Below are positions 8,376 through 16,087 of a stretch of 64,000 nucleotides of DNA, in pieces. The stretch's first letter is position 1. Every line of letters starts with the position of its first letter. The notes beneath the pieces are model-generated. The model saw only the letters and a list, made by a program, of their open reading frames with translations, was not told the DNA's origin and searched no databases. This DNA comes from Lachnospiraceae bacterium NC2004 (GTDB lineage Bacteria; Bacillota; Clostridia; Lachnospirales; Lachnospiraceae): positions 1 to 64,000 of the forward strand of contig JHXB01000010.1 of the NCBI GenBank assembly GCA_000621905.1, read 5' to 3'. Position numbers and translations under genes: made by a program.

Positions 8376-9089
8376 ATAGCTACTTATGTTATATCGGACA
8401 TTCACGGTGAATACGATATGTTTATGGACCTGCTTGATAAGATTAAACTAAAAGGAACAGACACTCTGTATGTTCTAGGAGATGTGATCGATAGGGGACC
8501 GCATCCTATAAAGACGCTTATGAAGTTGATGGAGATGCCTAATGCTATATGCCTGCTGGGTAACCATGAGCTTATGGCAGTAGAATGCCTAGAATTCCTG
8601 ATGAAGGAAATCACTGATACGTCCATAGAAGAGCTGGATAAACAAATGCTTGATAATTTGGTTACATGGCAATATAATGGTAGCAAAACAACGATTGATG
8701 AGTTCAGACAACTGAATCTAGTCTCTAAGAAGGAAGTGATAGAGTATATAAAGGATTTCTTGGTATATGAAGAAGTTTCAGTAAGCAATAAAGATTATCT
8801 ATTGGTTCATGCAAGTTTAGGTAATTACTCTGCAAATAAGGATATAGATGATTATACTCTTCATGAGTTGGTGTGGGTGAGAGCTGATTATGATGTACAA
8901 TATTTTGATGATAAGTATGTTATAACAGGGCATACACCGACGCAGACAATCGAAGACAATCCACGACCGGGTTATATTTACCGGAGAAACAATCATATAG
9001 CAATCGATTGTGGAGCACATTATCAGGGTGGAAGGCTAGCTGCCATTTGCTTGGATACCTGGGAAGAGTTTTATTCTGAACATAAATAA
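8376..9089 (+). CDS. PP2A/ApaH-type metallophosphatase with apparent ATA start
   Basis: The family N-terminus is ATYVISDIHGEYDM, containing the essential DxH. In the DNA the codon where a start is expected, eight bases after GGAGG (8363-8367), is ATA at 8376. The first ATG (8418) lies after DIHG and would remove a metal ligand. I place the start at 8376 as an AUA initiation or a start-codon mutation. Other motifs are intact: GDVIDRG, GNHE, VHASLG and GHTPT. The length from 8376 is 237 residues. Confidence 0.7.
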   Translation: MATYVISDIHGEYDMFMDLLDKIKLKGTDTLYVLGDVIDRGPHPIKTLMKLMEMPNAICLLGNHELMAVECLEFLMKEITDTSIEELDKQMLDNLVTWQYNGSKTTIDEFRQLNLVSKKEVIEYIKDFLVYEEVSVSNKDYLLVHASLGNYSANKDIDDYTLHELVWVRADYDVQYFDDKYVITGHTPTQTIEDNPRPGYIYRRNNHIAIDCGAHYQGGRLAAICLDTWEEFYSEHK

Positions 9090-9101
9090 GGAGGCAAAGA
9101 T

Positions 9102-10007
9102 ATGGTTACTGTTTCATTTGTTATCGGTGCAAATGCATCCGGAAAGACATACTTTATTAATAAACATTTTGCAGATAAGGATGTTGATATTCACAATATA
9201 TATGATTATCAACAAAAGGCATATGATGAAGCGGGTTTAGCAGCTGAGATTTCTCGCAGTGCACAATTTAGATGCCTTTTAAAAGCACAAGAGATGCATC
9301 TTGATGCTATAATCGAGAGTGTAAATGTCGGGCGGGATGTTGTGGTTGAGCAAACATTTTTCAAAGCGAAAAGAAGAATATCTTACATCGATAAGATTTG
9401 CGAAGTATCAGATGCTCGCATAGAGATATATGTAATGTGTCCGAGCGATGAAAGGTGGCAAATGAACATTGATGAAAGGGAATTGAAGCGAAGTCTTGAG
9501 ACCCTAAAAAAAGATCAGGATGAGATTGAATTTCCAAACCCGGCCGAAGGATTTGATGCTATCTATAAAGTGATTGATGATGATATTGAGTTACATATGG
9601 AACCTCCTAACGAAGAAATCGTTATAAGGGCAAGAAAAGATCTTTCAGAGGAAAAAGAAAAGGTTCGATCTGAGGATGAAGAGAAGGCGAAAAGAAAAGA
9701 ATTGCTTGAGAGTATGAACACCCGCCCATTTTGGCATTATTGCGAGGTTTGTGGTAAGAAGGAGTTCATCACTGATGAGGATGCTTTCAATAGTGGCTGG
9801 GATTATCCGCCCCGCACAGGCCATTTTAGGATGCTAGGACCGAGAACCTGCGGAAAATGTATGCTGAAAGACACTCTCTATTACAAAGTTAATACAGAGA
9901 AGAAAGTGCCACTTCCGGTTGTTGTCGAAGAGCTTTTAACCCCGGAAGAGAGAATCACGTGGCAACGTATTAAAAAGGAGCCCGAAAGTCTGTTAGAAGA
10001 AACATAA
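9102..10007 (+). CDS. P-loop kinase (zeta-toxin/AAA_33-like) with C-terminal zinc ribbon
   Basis: 301 residues. GANASGKT at residues 8-15 is a Walker A motif followed by a kinase-like core (VVVEQTFFKAKRRISYIDKI), as in zeta-type and polynucleotide-kinase-like P-loop proteins. A charged helix (about 175-205) leads to CEVCGKK...CGKC (about 217-249), which looks like a four-cysteine zinc ribbon. It lies 12 bases after the third phosphatase behind AAGGAGG, so it is probably co-transcribed. A kinase next to phosphatases may hint at nucleic-acid end processing, but this is inference. Confidence 0.65.
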   Translation: MVTVSFVIGANASGKTYFINKHFADKDVDIHNIYDYQQKAYDEAGLAAEISRSAQFRCLLKAQEMHLDAIIESVNVGRDVVVEQTFFKAKRRISYIDKICEVSDARIEIYVMCPSDERWQMNIDERELKRSLETLKKDQDEIEFPNPAEGFDAIYKVIDDDIELHMEPPNEEIVIRARKDLSEEKEKVRSEDEEKAKRKELLESMNTRPFWHYCEVCGKKEFITDEDAFNSGWDYPPRTGHFRMLGPRTCGKCMLKDTLYYKVNTEKKVPLPVVVEELLTPEERITWQRIKKEPESLLEET

Positions 10008-10088
10008 AAGAGTTTTCGCTCTGAGCGAAAAAAGGAGGGAATCCATAATTTTACGAAAAAATCTAAAGATAGGTGAATAAGAAAACTA

Positions 10089-10118
10089 TTGACTTTAGCA
10101 TTTTTAAAAGGTTATAAT
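10089..10118 (+). promoter_or_regulatory. Sigma-A-type promoter of the repeat RNA
   Basis: TTGACT at 10089-10094 and TATAAT at 10113-10118 are separated by 18 bases. Transcription would start near 10125, just before the first structured repeat. This gives the repeat RNA its own promoter independent of the kinase gene upstream. Confidence 0.7.
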
Positions 10119-10126
10119 AATTGCAT

Positions 10127-10273
10127 AGCAGAGAGGCCTGCTGGGTGATTATTCACCGAAGTGGCGGTTGTAAGAGCAGTGAGGCCTACTGGATTGTATA
10201 ACAATCGAAGTGGCAGTTGTAAGAGCGGTGGGTCCTACCGAGGGGGATTTATCCAATTAAAGTGGAAGTTGAA
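10127..10273 (+). ncRNA. Three-repeat structured RNA, type III antitoxin-like
   Basis: Three units of 48-49 bases (10127-10174, 10175-10223, 10224-10273) share the ending GAAGTGG-GTTG (AAAGTGGAAGTTGA in unit 3). Each can form two short stems whose bases differ between units but keep pairing: stem 1 AGCAG/CTGCT, CAGT/ACTG, CGGT/ACCG; stem 2 GGTGA/TCACC, GATTGT/ACAATC, GGAT/ATCC. The layout of promoter, tandem RNA repeats, terminator, then toxin gene is that of type III toxin-antitoxin loci (ToxIN, CptIN, TenpIN). Compensatory changes argue for selection on RNA structure. Confidence 0.7.
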
Positions 10274-10302
10274 GGACTGTTCTTTATGAGCAGTCCTTTT
10301 TT
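10272..10302 (+). terminator. Rho-independent terminator between repeat RNA and toxin frame
   Basis: AAGGACTG (10272-10279) pairs with CAGTCCTT (10291-10298) across an 11-base loop and runs into a T tract to 10302. A leaky terminator in this position sets the antitoxin-to-toxin ratio in known type III systems. Confidence 0.8.
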
Positions 10303-10312
10303 GGGAGGAGAA

Positions 10313-10543
10313 ATGATGAATCAGAAGCGTCTTAGGATGTATACTGTTAATATGAAATATATTAGAAACCTACATAATCAGGGAGATGATCGTGTTTTTT
10401 CTGTTTCTCCGCAAACAGGAAAAGATAATAGACCATTTGTTGGGATAATTGTTGTTTGCGATGATATAGACCACGGAGACCCTGTTAACCAGTATAAAAT
10501 AGTAGAACAGTGGGGATATCCCCACTGTTCTTTATTATTATAA
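10313..10543 (+). pseudogene. Truncated type III toxin (ToxN/CptN-like)
   Basis: 76 codons starting a few bases after GGGAGGAG. The N-terminus MYTVNMKYIRNLHNQGDDRV...NRPFVGIIV matches the usual start of ToxN/AbiQ-type RNases (LYxVxxxYIxYLxxxDxRV then K-RPFVGIV). Family members are about 150-200 residues; here the resemblance ends after VVCDDI and the last codons run through a terminator palindrome (10504-10531). Most of the catalytic fold is missing, so toxicity is unlikely. ATG at 10313 or 10316 may be the start. Confidence 0.6.
10504..10540. terminator. Perfect 28-base palindrome acting as terminator
   Basis: AGAACAGTGGGGAT at 10504-10517 is followed directly by its exact complement to 10531, then a T-rich tract. 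It lies inside the end of the truncated toxin frame and just past the end of the minus-strand gene at 10538, so it may stop transcription from both sides. Confidence 0.75.
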
Positions 10544-11575
10544 CGCAGCAATCTTGGTATACTTCTTAAGTTGCTCTTTGAGTTTTCTTATTTCTTCGTC
10601 CTTCTCGGCAATAGCAGAGTCTTTTTCAGCAATAGCATTATCTTTCTCGGCAATAGCAGAGTCTTTCTTAGCTAAAGCAGAGTCCTTCTCAGCAATAGCG
10701 GAGTCTTTCTCTGCAATCTCTTTGTCTTTCTTGGCAATCTCTTCTTTTTGAAGATTAATAAGATGCTCGCGCAATTCAGTCATATTCATAGCGTCACCTC
10801 CGTCTAATGCGTTTCTACATACAATTCTTTCTACAAATGCACCAACGCTTACGATTCTATTAGTCTTGCTTATATTATCGCTTAATTCAGTTTCTTTGTC
10901 AATCGTATCAAGTGCGTCTTGAGTTACATTTTTACTAAGCATCTTTAACCATTTATAATCCTCAGACAGTTCTTTTAATTCAATCACTTGAATGATTAGA
11001 CCGTTATAAGTGTCATACCCATCATCTTTAAGTCTATATGATTCGTAGAATCTGTATATACCAGGATGAGCGTTAACCATAGTATATCCATTATTAATAA
11101 GATGATTGATTAAGACTTTTGGTTTCCTGTATCTTACAAATGATATAGTCACGTCATTAGGACTAGTGATTTTTATAGATTTACCGGAGTTTGTAACAAA
11201 TCCATAAGACATAAATAGATTATAATACCCCATAACCTTATGATATTCGTTAATTCCAAGATGTGCATCGGGACTTTTAAATTCAATAATATTGAATTGT
11301 TTAAATATTTCACTTATTGATAAGTCAATCTTTATATCCTTGTTCTTCTTAATAAGCATGTCAATTCTGATTGGTTCGTTATTGAGCATGTATTCGGGCT
11401 TGAATTCGAGATCATCTAAATAATCATTCAACTCTAGTTCGAGACTGCTGTAAAAAGGGATATGCCAATTGAGTTTCTTAGATTTTTGAATATTAGAGTT
11501 ATCATTTGCGTTGTCTATCGTTATAGTCACTTCCTTTTTTAGATTTAGAGCTCTATGAAAATGAAGATAACACAA
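10538..11575 (-). CDS. PD-(D/E)XK nuclease-like protein with C-terminal EKD repeats
   Basis: Up to 345 residues. IRIDMLIKK...FNIIEFKS (about residues 69-102) has the D...ExK pattern of PD-(D/E)XK nucleases. Residues about 280-335 are a run of seven-residue units close to EKDSAIA, predicted as a long coiled coil. Such proteins are common in Lachnospiraceae and are often mislabelled. The start is uncertain: a TTG at 11575 without a good ribosome binding site, or a later GTG (V16). Function unproven; the nuclease assignment rests on a short motif. Confidence 0.55.
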   Translation of the reverse strand: MCYLHFHRALNLKKEVTITIDNANDNSNIQKSKKLNWHIPFYSSLELELNDYLDDLEFKPEYMLNNEPIRIDMLIKKNKDIKIDLSISEIFKQFNIIEFKSPDAHLGINEYHKVMGYYNLFMSYGFVTNSGKSIKITSPNDVTISFVRYRKPKVLINHLINNGYTMVNAHPGIYRFYESYRLKDDGYDTYNGLIIQVIELKELSEDYKWLKMLSKNVTQDALDTIDKETELSDNISKTNRIVSVGAFVERIVCRNALDGGDAMNMTELREHLINLQKEEIAKKDKEIAEKDSAIAEKDSALAKKDSAIAEKDNAIAEKDSAIAEKDEEIRKLKEQLKKYTKIAAL

Positions 11576-11613
11576 ATAAAACCATCTGTCATCATTTTAT
11601 TGAAAAAACACAC

Positions 11614-11659
11614 AAAAAAGGTCGAATTCGACTTTATTCGACTTTATTCGACCTTTTTT
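11614..11659. terminator. Bidirectional terminator hairpin
   Basis: GGTCGAAT (11620-11627) pairs with ATTCGACC (11646-11653), flanked by six A before and six T after. The loop repeats ACTTTATTCG. It separates the nuclease-like gene from the decayed region to the right. Confidence 0.75.
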
Positions 11660-11664
11660 ATGAT

Positions 11665-11940
11665 ATTATTACAATCAAACTAAAACTCAGGAACTGCGTC
11701 GTAATTAACCTGGATTTTCTTTGTCTCTTCTATCGCTTTTGGAAGCAATTCAAGAAGTTGATCAACTTTTTCGCAAAGCAGACGTTAGAGCAGTATGCAG
11801 GCATGTTTGGTGAAAAAAGTATTCAAAGAAAGTGTACAGGCAGTATCTGTTTTCGCAGAAGGATGTCGGCCATATGGAGCAACTGATCTATAAACCGATA
11901 TACATGCTGCCGTTTGTTTTAGAAGAACTCTCCGGTCAAT
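11665..11940. pseudogene. Decayed gene fragments
   Basis: On the minus strand, 11683-11780 reads EKVDQLLELLPKAIEETKK...DAVPEF-stop, the tail of a lost gene. On the plus strand, about 11785-11940 reads as one protein tail only if a frameshift near 11816 is allowed (LEQYAGMFGEK, then KKYSKKVYRQYLFSQKDVGH and on to a stop). Neither half has a start. Together with the repeats at 11990-12113 this explains the 550-base gap before rsgA. No function can be assigned. Confidence 0.4.
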
Positions 11941-12026
11941 AAACGATAATTTGCATAGTTAGAGGCGTATGAGACTTTTGGTTTCATACGGGCCATGGGG
12001 ACGGACCCTCTGGTTTGTTTTTTCAC

Positions 12027-12076
12027 GTAGTGGCGAACAGTGTTCGCCAAAAATGGAGCACTGTGTGCCCCGCTAC
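12027..12076. repeat. Paired-palindrome repeat, copy 1
   Basis: GTAG, then GGCGAACAGTGTTCGCC, a short A-rich linker, then a GGAGCACTGTGTGCCCC palindrome, then CTAC. The same composite element occurs at 54007-54055 and 61062-61113 with the two palindromes in the opposite order. Confidence 0.8.
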
Positions 12077-12079
12077 AAA

Positions 12080-12117
12080 AATGTCATTCTGAGCGTACGC
12101 TTAGAATGACATTCTTT
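12080..12117 (-). terminator. Terminator formed by a TGTCATTCTGAGCG-family repeat
   Basis: AATGTCATTCT pairs with AGAATGACATT around an AGCGTACGCT core, with a T run on the minus-strand side. It lies 13 bases beyond the end of the rsgA fusion gene and probably ends that transcript. Confidence 0.65.
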
Positions 12118-12129
12118 TTAATAATTCAA

Positions 12130-13731
12130 TTATTTTCGCCTTCTGGCTTTTTTCTCAGCCTTAATCCACTTTGAAATCTCTTTCTTTTTGGCGTAGTTTT
12201 TCACATTTTCGTTGCTAAGACTTAAGTATAAATCATAGCGTTCTTGAGAGAGTTCTCCGCTTTCGATTGCAGCCTTGATTGCACATCCCGGCTCGGATTC
12301 ATGCCTGCAGTTGCTGAATCGGCACATGCACTCAAGTTCTGCGATATCGGAAAATGTTTCATTAACACCCTCGTCATTGCTGGCAATTCCAATCTCGCGC
12401 ATGCCGGGAGTATCTATAATCGTGACTCCATTTTCAAGTTCGAAAAGCTTGCGATAAGTTGTCGTGTGCTTTCCTGTAGAATCTGATTGACGAATCTCGC
12501 CGGTCTTCATAATCTCTTCTCCGCTCAATGCATTGATAAGCGTGGATTTGCCTGCTCCGGAAGAACCCATCAAGCATATTGTAGTTCCAGGGACAAAGTA
12601 CTCTTGCAAAGCTTCCATGCCTGTTTCGTGTAACGCAGATATGGCATGCACTGTAACTTTATCGGAAACTCCTTGCACTTCTTCAACATAATGCTCCGGA
12701 TTATCACAAAGATCCGACTTAGTCAGGATAACAACAGGCTTCACATCTCCCTGTAATGCAACGCTCACATATCTTGCGATTCGGTTATAACTGTAATCTT
12801 CATTTAATGAGGTTACGATAAATGCGTAATCTGCATTTGCAACCATGTACTGCATAACACCGGTCTTGGCCTGATCCGGACGTTTTAGCAGGCTGGTACG
12901 CTCGCATACCGAAAGGATTACAGATTCACCATATGGATTGTAGGCAAATGTTACATAGTCGCCAACAAGTGGAAGTTGATCTGATTCTGCCTCGAAAAAT
13001 GAACCTTTAAGTTTAGCGGGAATTTCTTCTTCCCAGAATTTAATTGTGTAACTGTTCTTTTGAACTTCGCATATTCTGCCAAGTTTTTCAGCATGTAACC
13101 ACTGGCAGGAAAGTTTTAAAGGCTTATAATACGGAAACTTCTTCGTATATTCTGCTATTTCTTCCTCGTCGTCGCATTCTTCGAAAACTTCGGCTTCGTA
13201 GAATTTACCGCGAAGATTTTCAAAACCGTCGTTTAGTTTGTAAATCATAAACGGATCCGGTGTGCCGAAGGCGTTGTGTTCAAGACCTGAACCTTTTCCG
13301 CGAACGAAACCGAGTTTAGGATAATAATCAGGTTCACCGCAAAGTGCAATACCTAGATACCTTGCTTCTTTTGCAAGTGCTAAGGTTTCCTTCATCAGCA
13401 TGCTTCCTATCCCCATGTTAAAGCATGTAGGTTCAACTGCGAGTGGGCCGAAGGTGATGATTTCTGTTTCATTTTCACCGTCTACAATTTTGGCTTTATG
13501 ATACATGACTACGCCGACGATTCGTCCGTCTAATTCTGCAACTCTGCTGATTTCCGGAAGATAATCAGGGGACTTGCGAAGCTTATGAACCATCAAATGC
13601 TCATTACATCCCGGACCATGTATGTTCCAAAACGCGCGAAGTGTACACAGTTCTGTTGCATAGTAATCTTCCTTGGTTTCTTTACGTATAATGATATTGT
13701 GTTTATTGTTATTAGAAATATTATTTGACAT
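12130..13731 (-). CDS. rsgA: GNAT acetyltransferase fused to ribosome GTPase RsgA
   Basis: 533 residues. Residues about 12-175 form a GNAT domain (ITFGPLAVEPTCFNMGIGSMLM is the acetyl-CoA loop; CGEPDYYPKLGF is typical of the family). Residues about 210-533 are RsgA: an OB-fold, then circularly permuted GTPase motifs in the order TKSD (about 337), SA, GSSGAGKST (about 386) and DTPG (about 441), and a zinc-binding CxC...CxH...C element (about 466-483). RsgA helps late 30S maturation by GTP hydrolysis. It normally has about 300 residues without an acetyltransferase, so the fusion is unusual. The start follows GGAGAG. Confidence 0.9.
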   Translation of the reverse strand: MSNNISNNNKHNIIIRKETKEDYYATELCTLRAFWNIHGPGCNEHLMVHKLRKSPDYLPEISRVAELDGRIVGVVMYHKAKIVDGENETEIITFGPLAVEPTCFNMGIGSMLMKETLALAKEARYLGIALCGEPDYYPKLGFVRGKGSGLEHNAFGTPDPFMIYKLNDGFENLRGKFYEAEVFEECDDEEEIAEYTKKFPYYKPLKLSCQWLHAEKLGRICEVQKNSYTIKFWEEEIPAKLKGSFFEAESDQLPLVGDYVTFAYNPYGESVILSVCERTSLLKRPDQAKTGVMQYMVANADYAFIVTSLNEDYSYNRIARYVSVALQGDVKPVVILTKSDLCDNPEHYVEEVQGVSDKVTVHAISALHETGMEALQEYFVPGTTICLMGSSGAGKSTLINALSGEEIMKTGEIRQSDSTGKHTTTYRKLFELENGVTIIDTPGMREIGIASNDEGVNETFSDIAELECMCRFSNCRHESEPGCAIKAAIESGELSQERYDLYLSLSNENVKNYAKKKEISKWIKAEKKARRRK

Positions 13732-14052
13732 TTTTTATCTCTCCATTCTGTTTTAATTGTGTTGTTATATTATAGGGAAATTACAGCGTGGAGACCCGGA
13801 AGCGCCTTAAAAAAGGTAAAGAAAAAACCGCAACAAACAAGCCGCGGTCATAATACATATTAATTATCAAATGACATATTAACGAACACAAACCGAGGTC
13901 CTCATGCTATATTCAATTGCTGTTATTCTATTAATCGCAAACATCATTCGTACCTCGCTTTCTTTAATAATCTGTGTTGAATGTATCATATAATAAAATA
14001 AATGTCAAGAAAAAACATGAAGACCAGGGGGGACGGACCCTGAATAAGCAAC
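13732..14052. other. Intergenic region with weak features
   Basis: It contains a possible minus-strand -10 box (ATTATA, 13769-13774) for rsgA, an AT-rich stretch, a short hydrophobic ORF (13904-13993) and a GGGGGACGGACCCTG repeat copy at about 14027-14041. Nothing else is evident. Confidence 0.4.
13904..13993 (+). CDS. Possible 29-residue hydrophobic peptide
   Basis: ATG five bases after a GAGG. The peptide (MLYSIAVILLIANIIRTSLS and a short tail) is almost entirely hydrophobic with one arginine in the middle. It could be a small membrane peptide of the type I toxin kind, but there is no recognised family, promoter or antisense RNA, and chance is quite possible. Confidence 0.2.
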   Translation: MLYSIAVILLIANIIRTSLSLIICVECII

Positions 14053-14081
14053 TTGACGCAGACATGAAGGTAGTCCATAAT
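14053..14081 (+). promoter_or_regulatory. Promoter of zinc-ribbon operon, copy 1
   Basis: TTGACG at 14053-14058 and CATAAT at 14076-14081 with a 17-base spacer. The inverted copy of the operon has the same TTGACG with a 17-base spacer at about 19236-19264 on the minus strand, so the promoter was duplicated with the genes. Confidence 0.6.
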
Positions 14082-14123
14082 AGTATTGGTCTTATGAACA
14101 CACATTATTAGGAGAGAATAATC

Positions 14124-14879
14124 ATGAAAGAAGAAGTAAATTGTCCGAATTGTGGCGCTTTGATACCGGCGGACGCTATCATTTGCCCATATTGTCAATT
14201 TGAAAATGAAGAGCTTGCGAAGCAGGCTGAAGAGGACAAGATCGAAGATTTAATTGAAGATTACAACGAAGAAGTCAAACGTTTACCTAAGAAACTCGTT
14301 AAAAAGAATACCAAAGTATTTGCTGTAGTCATAATCGTCCTGGTTATTATCTTATTTGGCGCAGTTTATATGTTAAACAGAACCGGAAGACTCATACAGG
14401 AATCCAAGTACACCAGTAAAGAGAACCTTGTTGATAAACTAGAAGAATACTATCAGGCCGGCGACTACGAGAAGGTTACAGATACATACTTAGACAGCAA
14501 CGGTTGGGGAGGTTCGTTTGGCAAATACGCCAATACGGCCGATGTGTATATAGATTGTCACTATTCTGTAGAATCTCTTAAAATGGCGGCCGAAGCTAAA
14601 GGCTATACCAACGAGCAGCGCGAGAACGACCTAAAGGACGCTTTAAGAAAAAGCATTTGGGCACTAATACACGCGCAAAAATTCAGAGATGAAGGCTTTA
14701 ATTACGGAGAAGGTGAAGCAGTTGATACTCTCTCCGGTGAGGTGGAAGATACGCTTAAAAATGTGTGGGGAATCACCGATCAGGAGCTTGCAGACGCGAA
14801 AGAAATGTACGTAGACAAGAATACCGATTATTCAGAATTGGCACATATTTTAGTAGAAAGAAAGATGGGGAACAATTAA
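14124..14879 (+). CDS. Zinc-ribbon membrane protein (copy 1, gene A)
   Basis: 251 residues. CPNCG...CPYC (residues 7-25) is a four-cysteine zinc ribbon, followed by an acidic helix, a basic patch and one membrane segment (about 67-84, VFAVVIIVLVIILFGAVYML). The remaining 165 residues are predicted outside the membrane and begin with a helical repeat-like part (YYQAGDYEKVTDTYL). The zinc ribbon is likely cytoplasmic. It is the first gene of three; the next start overlaps by one base. The near-identical paralog is at 18438-19190. Function unknown. Confidence 0.75.
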   Translation: MKEEVNCPNCGALIPADAIICPYCQFENEELAKQAEEDKIEDLIEDYNEEVKRLPKKLVKKNTKVFAVVIIVLVIILFGAVYMLNRTGRLIQESKYTSKENLVDKLEEYYQAGDYEKVTDTYLDSNGWGGSFGKYANTADVYIDCHYSVESLKMAAEAKGYTNEQRENDLKDALRKSIWALIHAQKFRDEGFNYGEGEAVDTLSGEVEDTLKNVWGITDQELADAKEMYVDKNTDYSELAHILVERKMGNN

Positions 14880-15595
14880 TGAGATGTAAGAGTTGCGGAG
14901 CTAATTATCGTACAGCTGAACTTAGATGTCCGTATTGTGAAACTGAGAATTTGGTCGGCAAATTCTGGCTTGTCAGAAGAACAGAAACCATAAAGAATCT
15001 CGAGCGAAAAATGAAGGCCGCTAAACAGCGGTACGTTCCTTATGTCGCAAGTAAGATTCTAAGTAAAATGATATTTTTTGTGATTGTTGCACTTATAGTT
15101 CTGGCTGTTATTGACTATAAATCAGGCGACACTCTACTACCTTCCAACGCTAAGATGGAGAAACTTCACGACGCCGGAAAGTACTATGATTTGTATAGAT
15201 ACATGGATAAGAAGGACAACTTCTCTGAAGCTCCTGAATATATGTCACAATCTGCGCTTATGGCAATGATGTATAATAATTTTCTTACGTATAGAGCGAG
15301 CTATCTATCTGATGACGCTAATAATTGGAGTTCTGATTATGTATCTATGGTGATGAGTGAGTCGATGCATATTTACACACACGAAATAGGCACATATAAT
15401 AAGAATCATCCTGAAAATGCTAAACAGTATGAGTTATACAACGGCAGAATCCTTGCGTTTTGGAAGGGCACCATGATGTGTAATGACAGCGAGGTTGCGT
15501 GGCTTTCCGATCCCGAAAGCCAATGGGAATCTGCTGAGCTAAAAGAATTGTGCGACAAGCTAAAAGCAAGGAGGATAGCGGCATATGGAAAATAA
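14879..15595 (+). CDS. Zinc-ribbon membrane protein (copy 1, gene B)
   Basis: 238 residues from the ATG that shares its A with the stop of gene A (TAATG). CKSCG...CPYC (residues 3-21) is a zinc ribbon, with one membrane segment at about 61-78 (KMIFFVIVALIVLAVID) and a soluble C-terminal domain. It overlaps gene C by 11 bases. Paralog at 17716-18435. The three-gene set always travels together here, suggesting that the proteins form a membrane complex. Confidence 0.75.
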   Translation: MRCKSCGANYRTAELRCPYCETENLVGKFWLVRRTETIKNLERKMKAAKQRYVPYVASKILSKMIFFVIVALIVLAVIDYKSGDTLLPSNAKMEKLHDAGKYYDLYRYMDKKDNFSEAPEYMSQSALMAMMYNNFLTYRASYLSDDANNWSSDYVSMVMSESMHIYTHEIGTYNKNHPENAKQYELYNGRILAFWKGTMMCNDSEVAWLSDPESQWESAELKELCDKLKARRIAAYGK

Positions 15596-16040
15596 TAATA
15601 CTACCATTAACTATAAAAGTCCGAATCCAGTATGGTTCGTTTTCAGAATATTTATCTTATGCGTGCTTATTTTTATTCTCCTCTATGCAATTGTTGACAT
15701 GAGCAAAAGAAGTGGCGTACTTAAGATCATCAATGAATGGTCAGATGATACAACCTATTACGACAAGTATTACTACGAAGGCTCTTACGGTTCTCTTAGA
15801 GATTTAATGTATTTGCATGATTATCCTGAAGATGAGTACTATGGCAAGTATTGGGAGATTGTTACTGCTAACGATCATTTGAAGGCATATAATGACTATA
15901 GCGCGGGAGCTACTGCAGGAGTTGAAGGCGCAGTTGCATTTGCCGATAAGGAGAAGCAGGAGCTTGAGCAAATGCTTAAAAATGTCAAATTCCCTGACAA
16001 CAAGGAGAGAATTCAGGCACTCCTAGATAGTATCGAATAA
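15585..16040 (+). CDS. Small membrane protein (copy 1, gene C)
   Basis: 151 residues with one membrane segment (about 15-36, WFVFRIFILCVLIFILLYAI) and an outer domain ending in a helix (KEKQELEQMLKNVKF). It has no zinc ribbon. It overlaps gene B and is paralogous to 17241-17726. A copy of the dispersed repeat follows the stop codon at 16043-16085. Confidence 0.7.
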   Translation: MENNNTTINYKSPNPVWFVFRIFILCVLIFILLYAIVDMSKRSGVLKIINEWSDDTTYYDKYYYEGSYGSLRDLMYLHDYPEDEYYGKYWEIVTANDHLKAYNDYSAGATAGVEGAVAFADKEKQELEQMLKNVKFPDNKERIQALLDSIE

Positions 16041-16087
16041 CCAAACCACGGGGACGGATTCTTAGCCATAGGGTCTGTCCCCATTGA

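Noticed and set aside
9102-10007. Classical epsilon-zeta toxin-antitoxin pair
   Set aside because: There is no epsilon-like antitoxin next to it, and the zinc-ribbon C-terminus is not typical of zeta toxins.
10127-10273. CRISPR array
   Set aside because: The three units diverge within the repeat and have no spacers; covarying stems and the downstream toxin-like gene fit an antitoxin RNA instead.
10554-10751. Plus-strand ORF of repeated FSAIAES units
   Set aside because: It is the exact shadow of the EKD-repeat region of the minus-strand gene.
12244-12486. Plus-strand ORFs inside the rsgA fusion gene
   Set aside because: They lack ribosome binding sites and lie opposite a gene with clear motifs.
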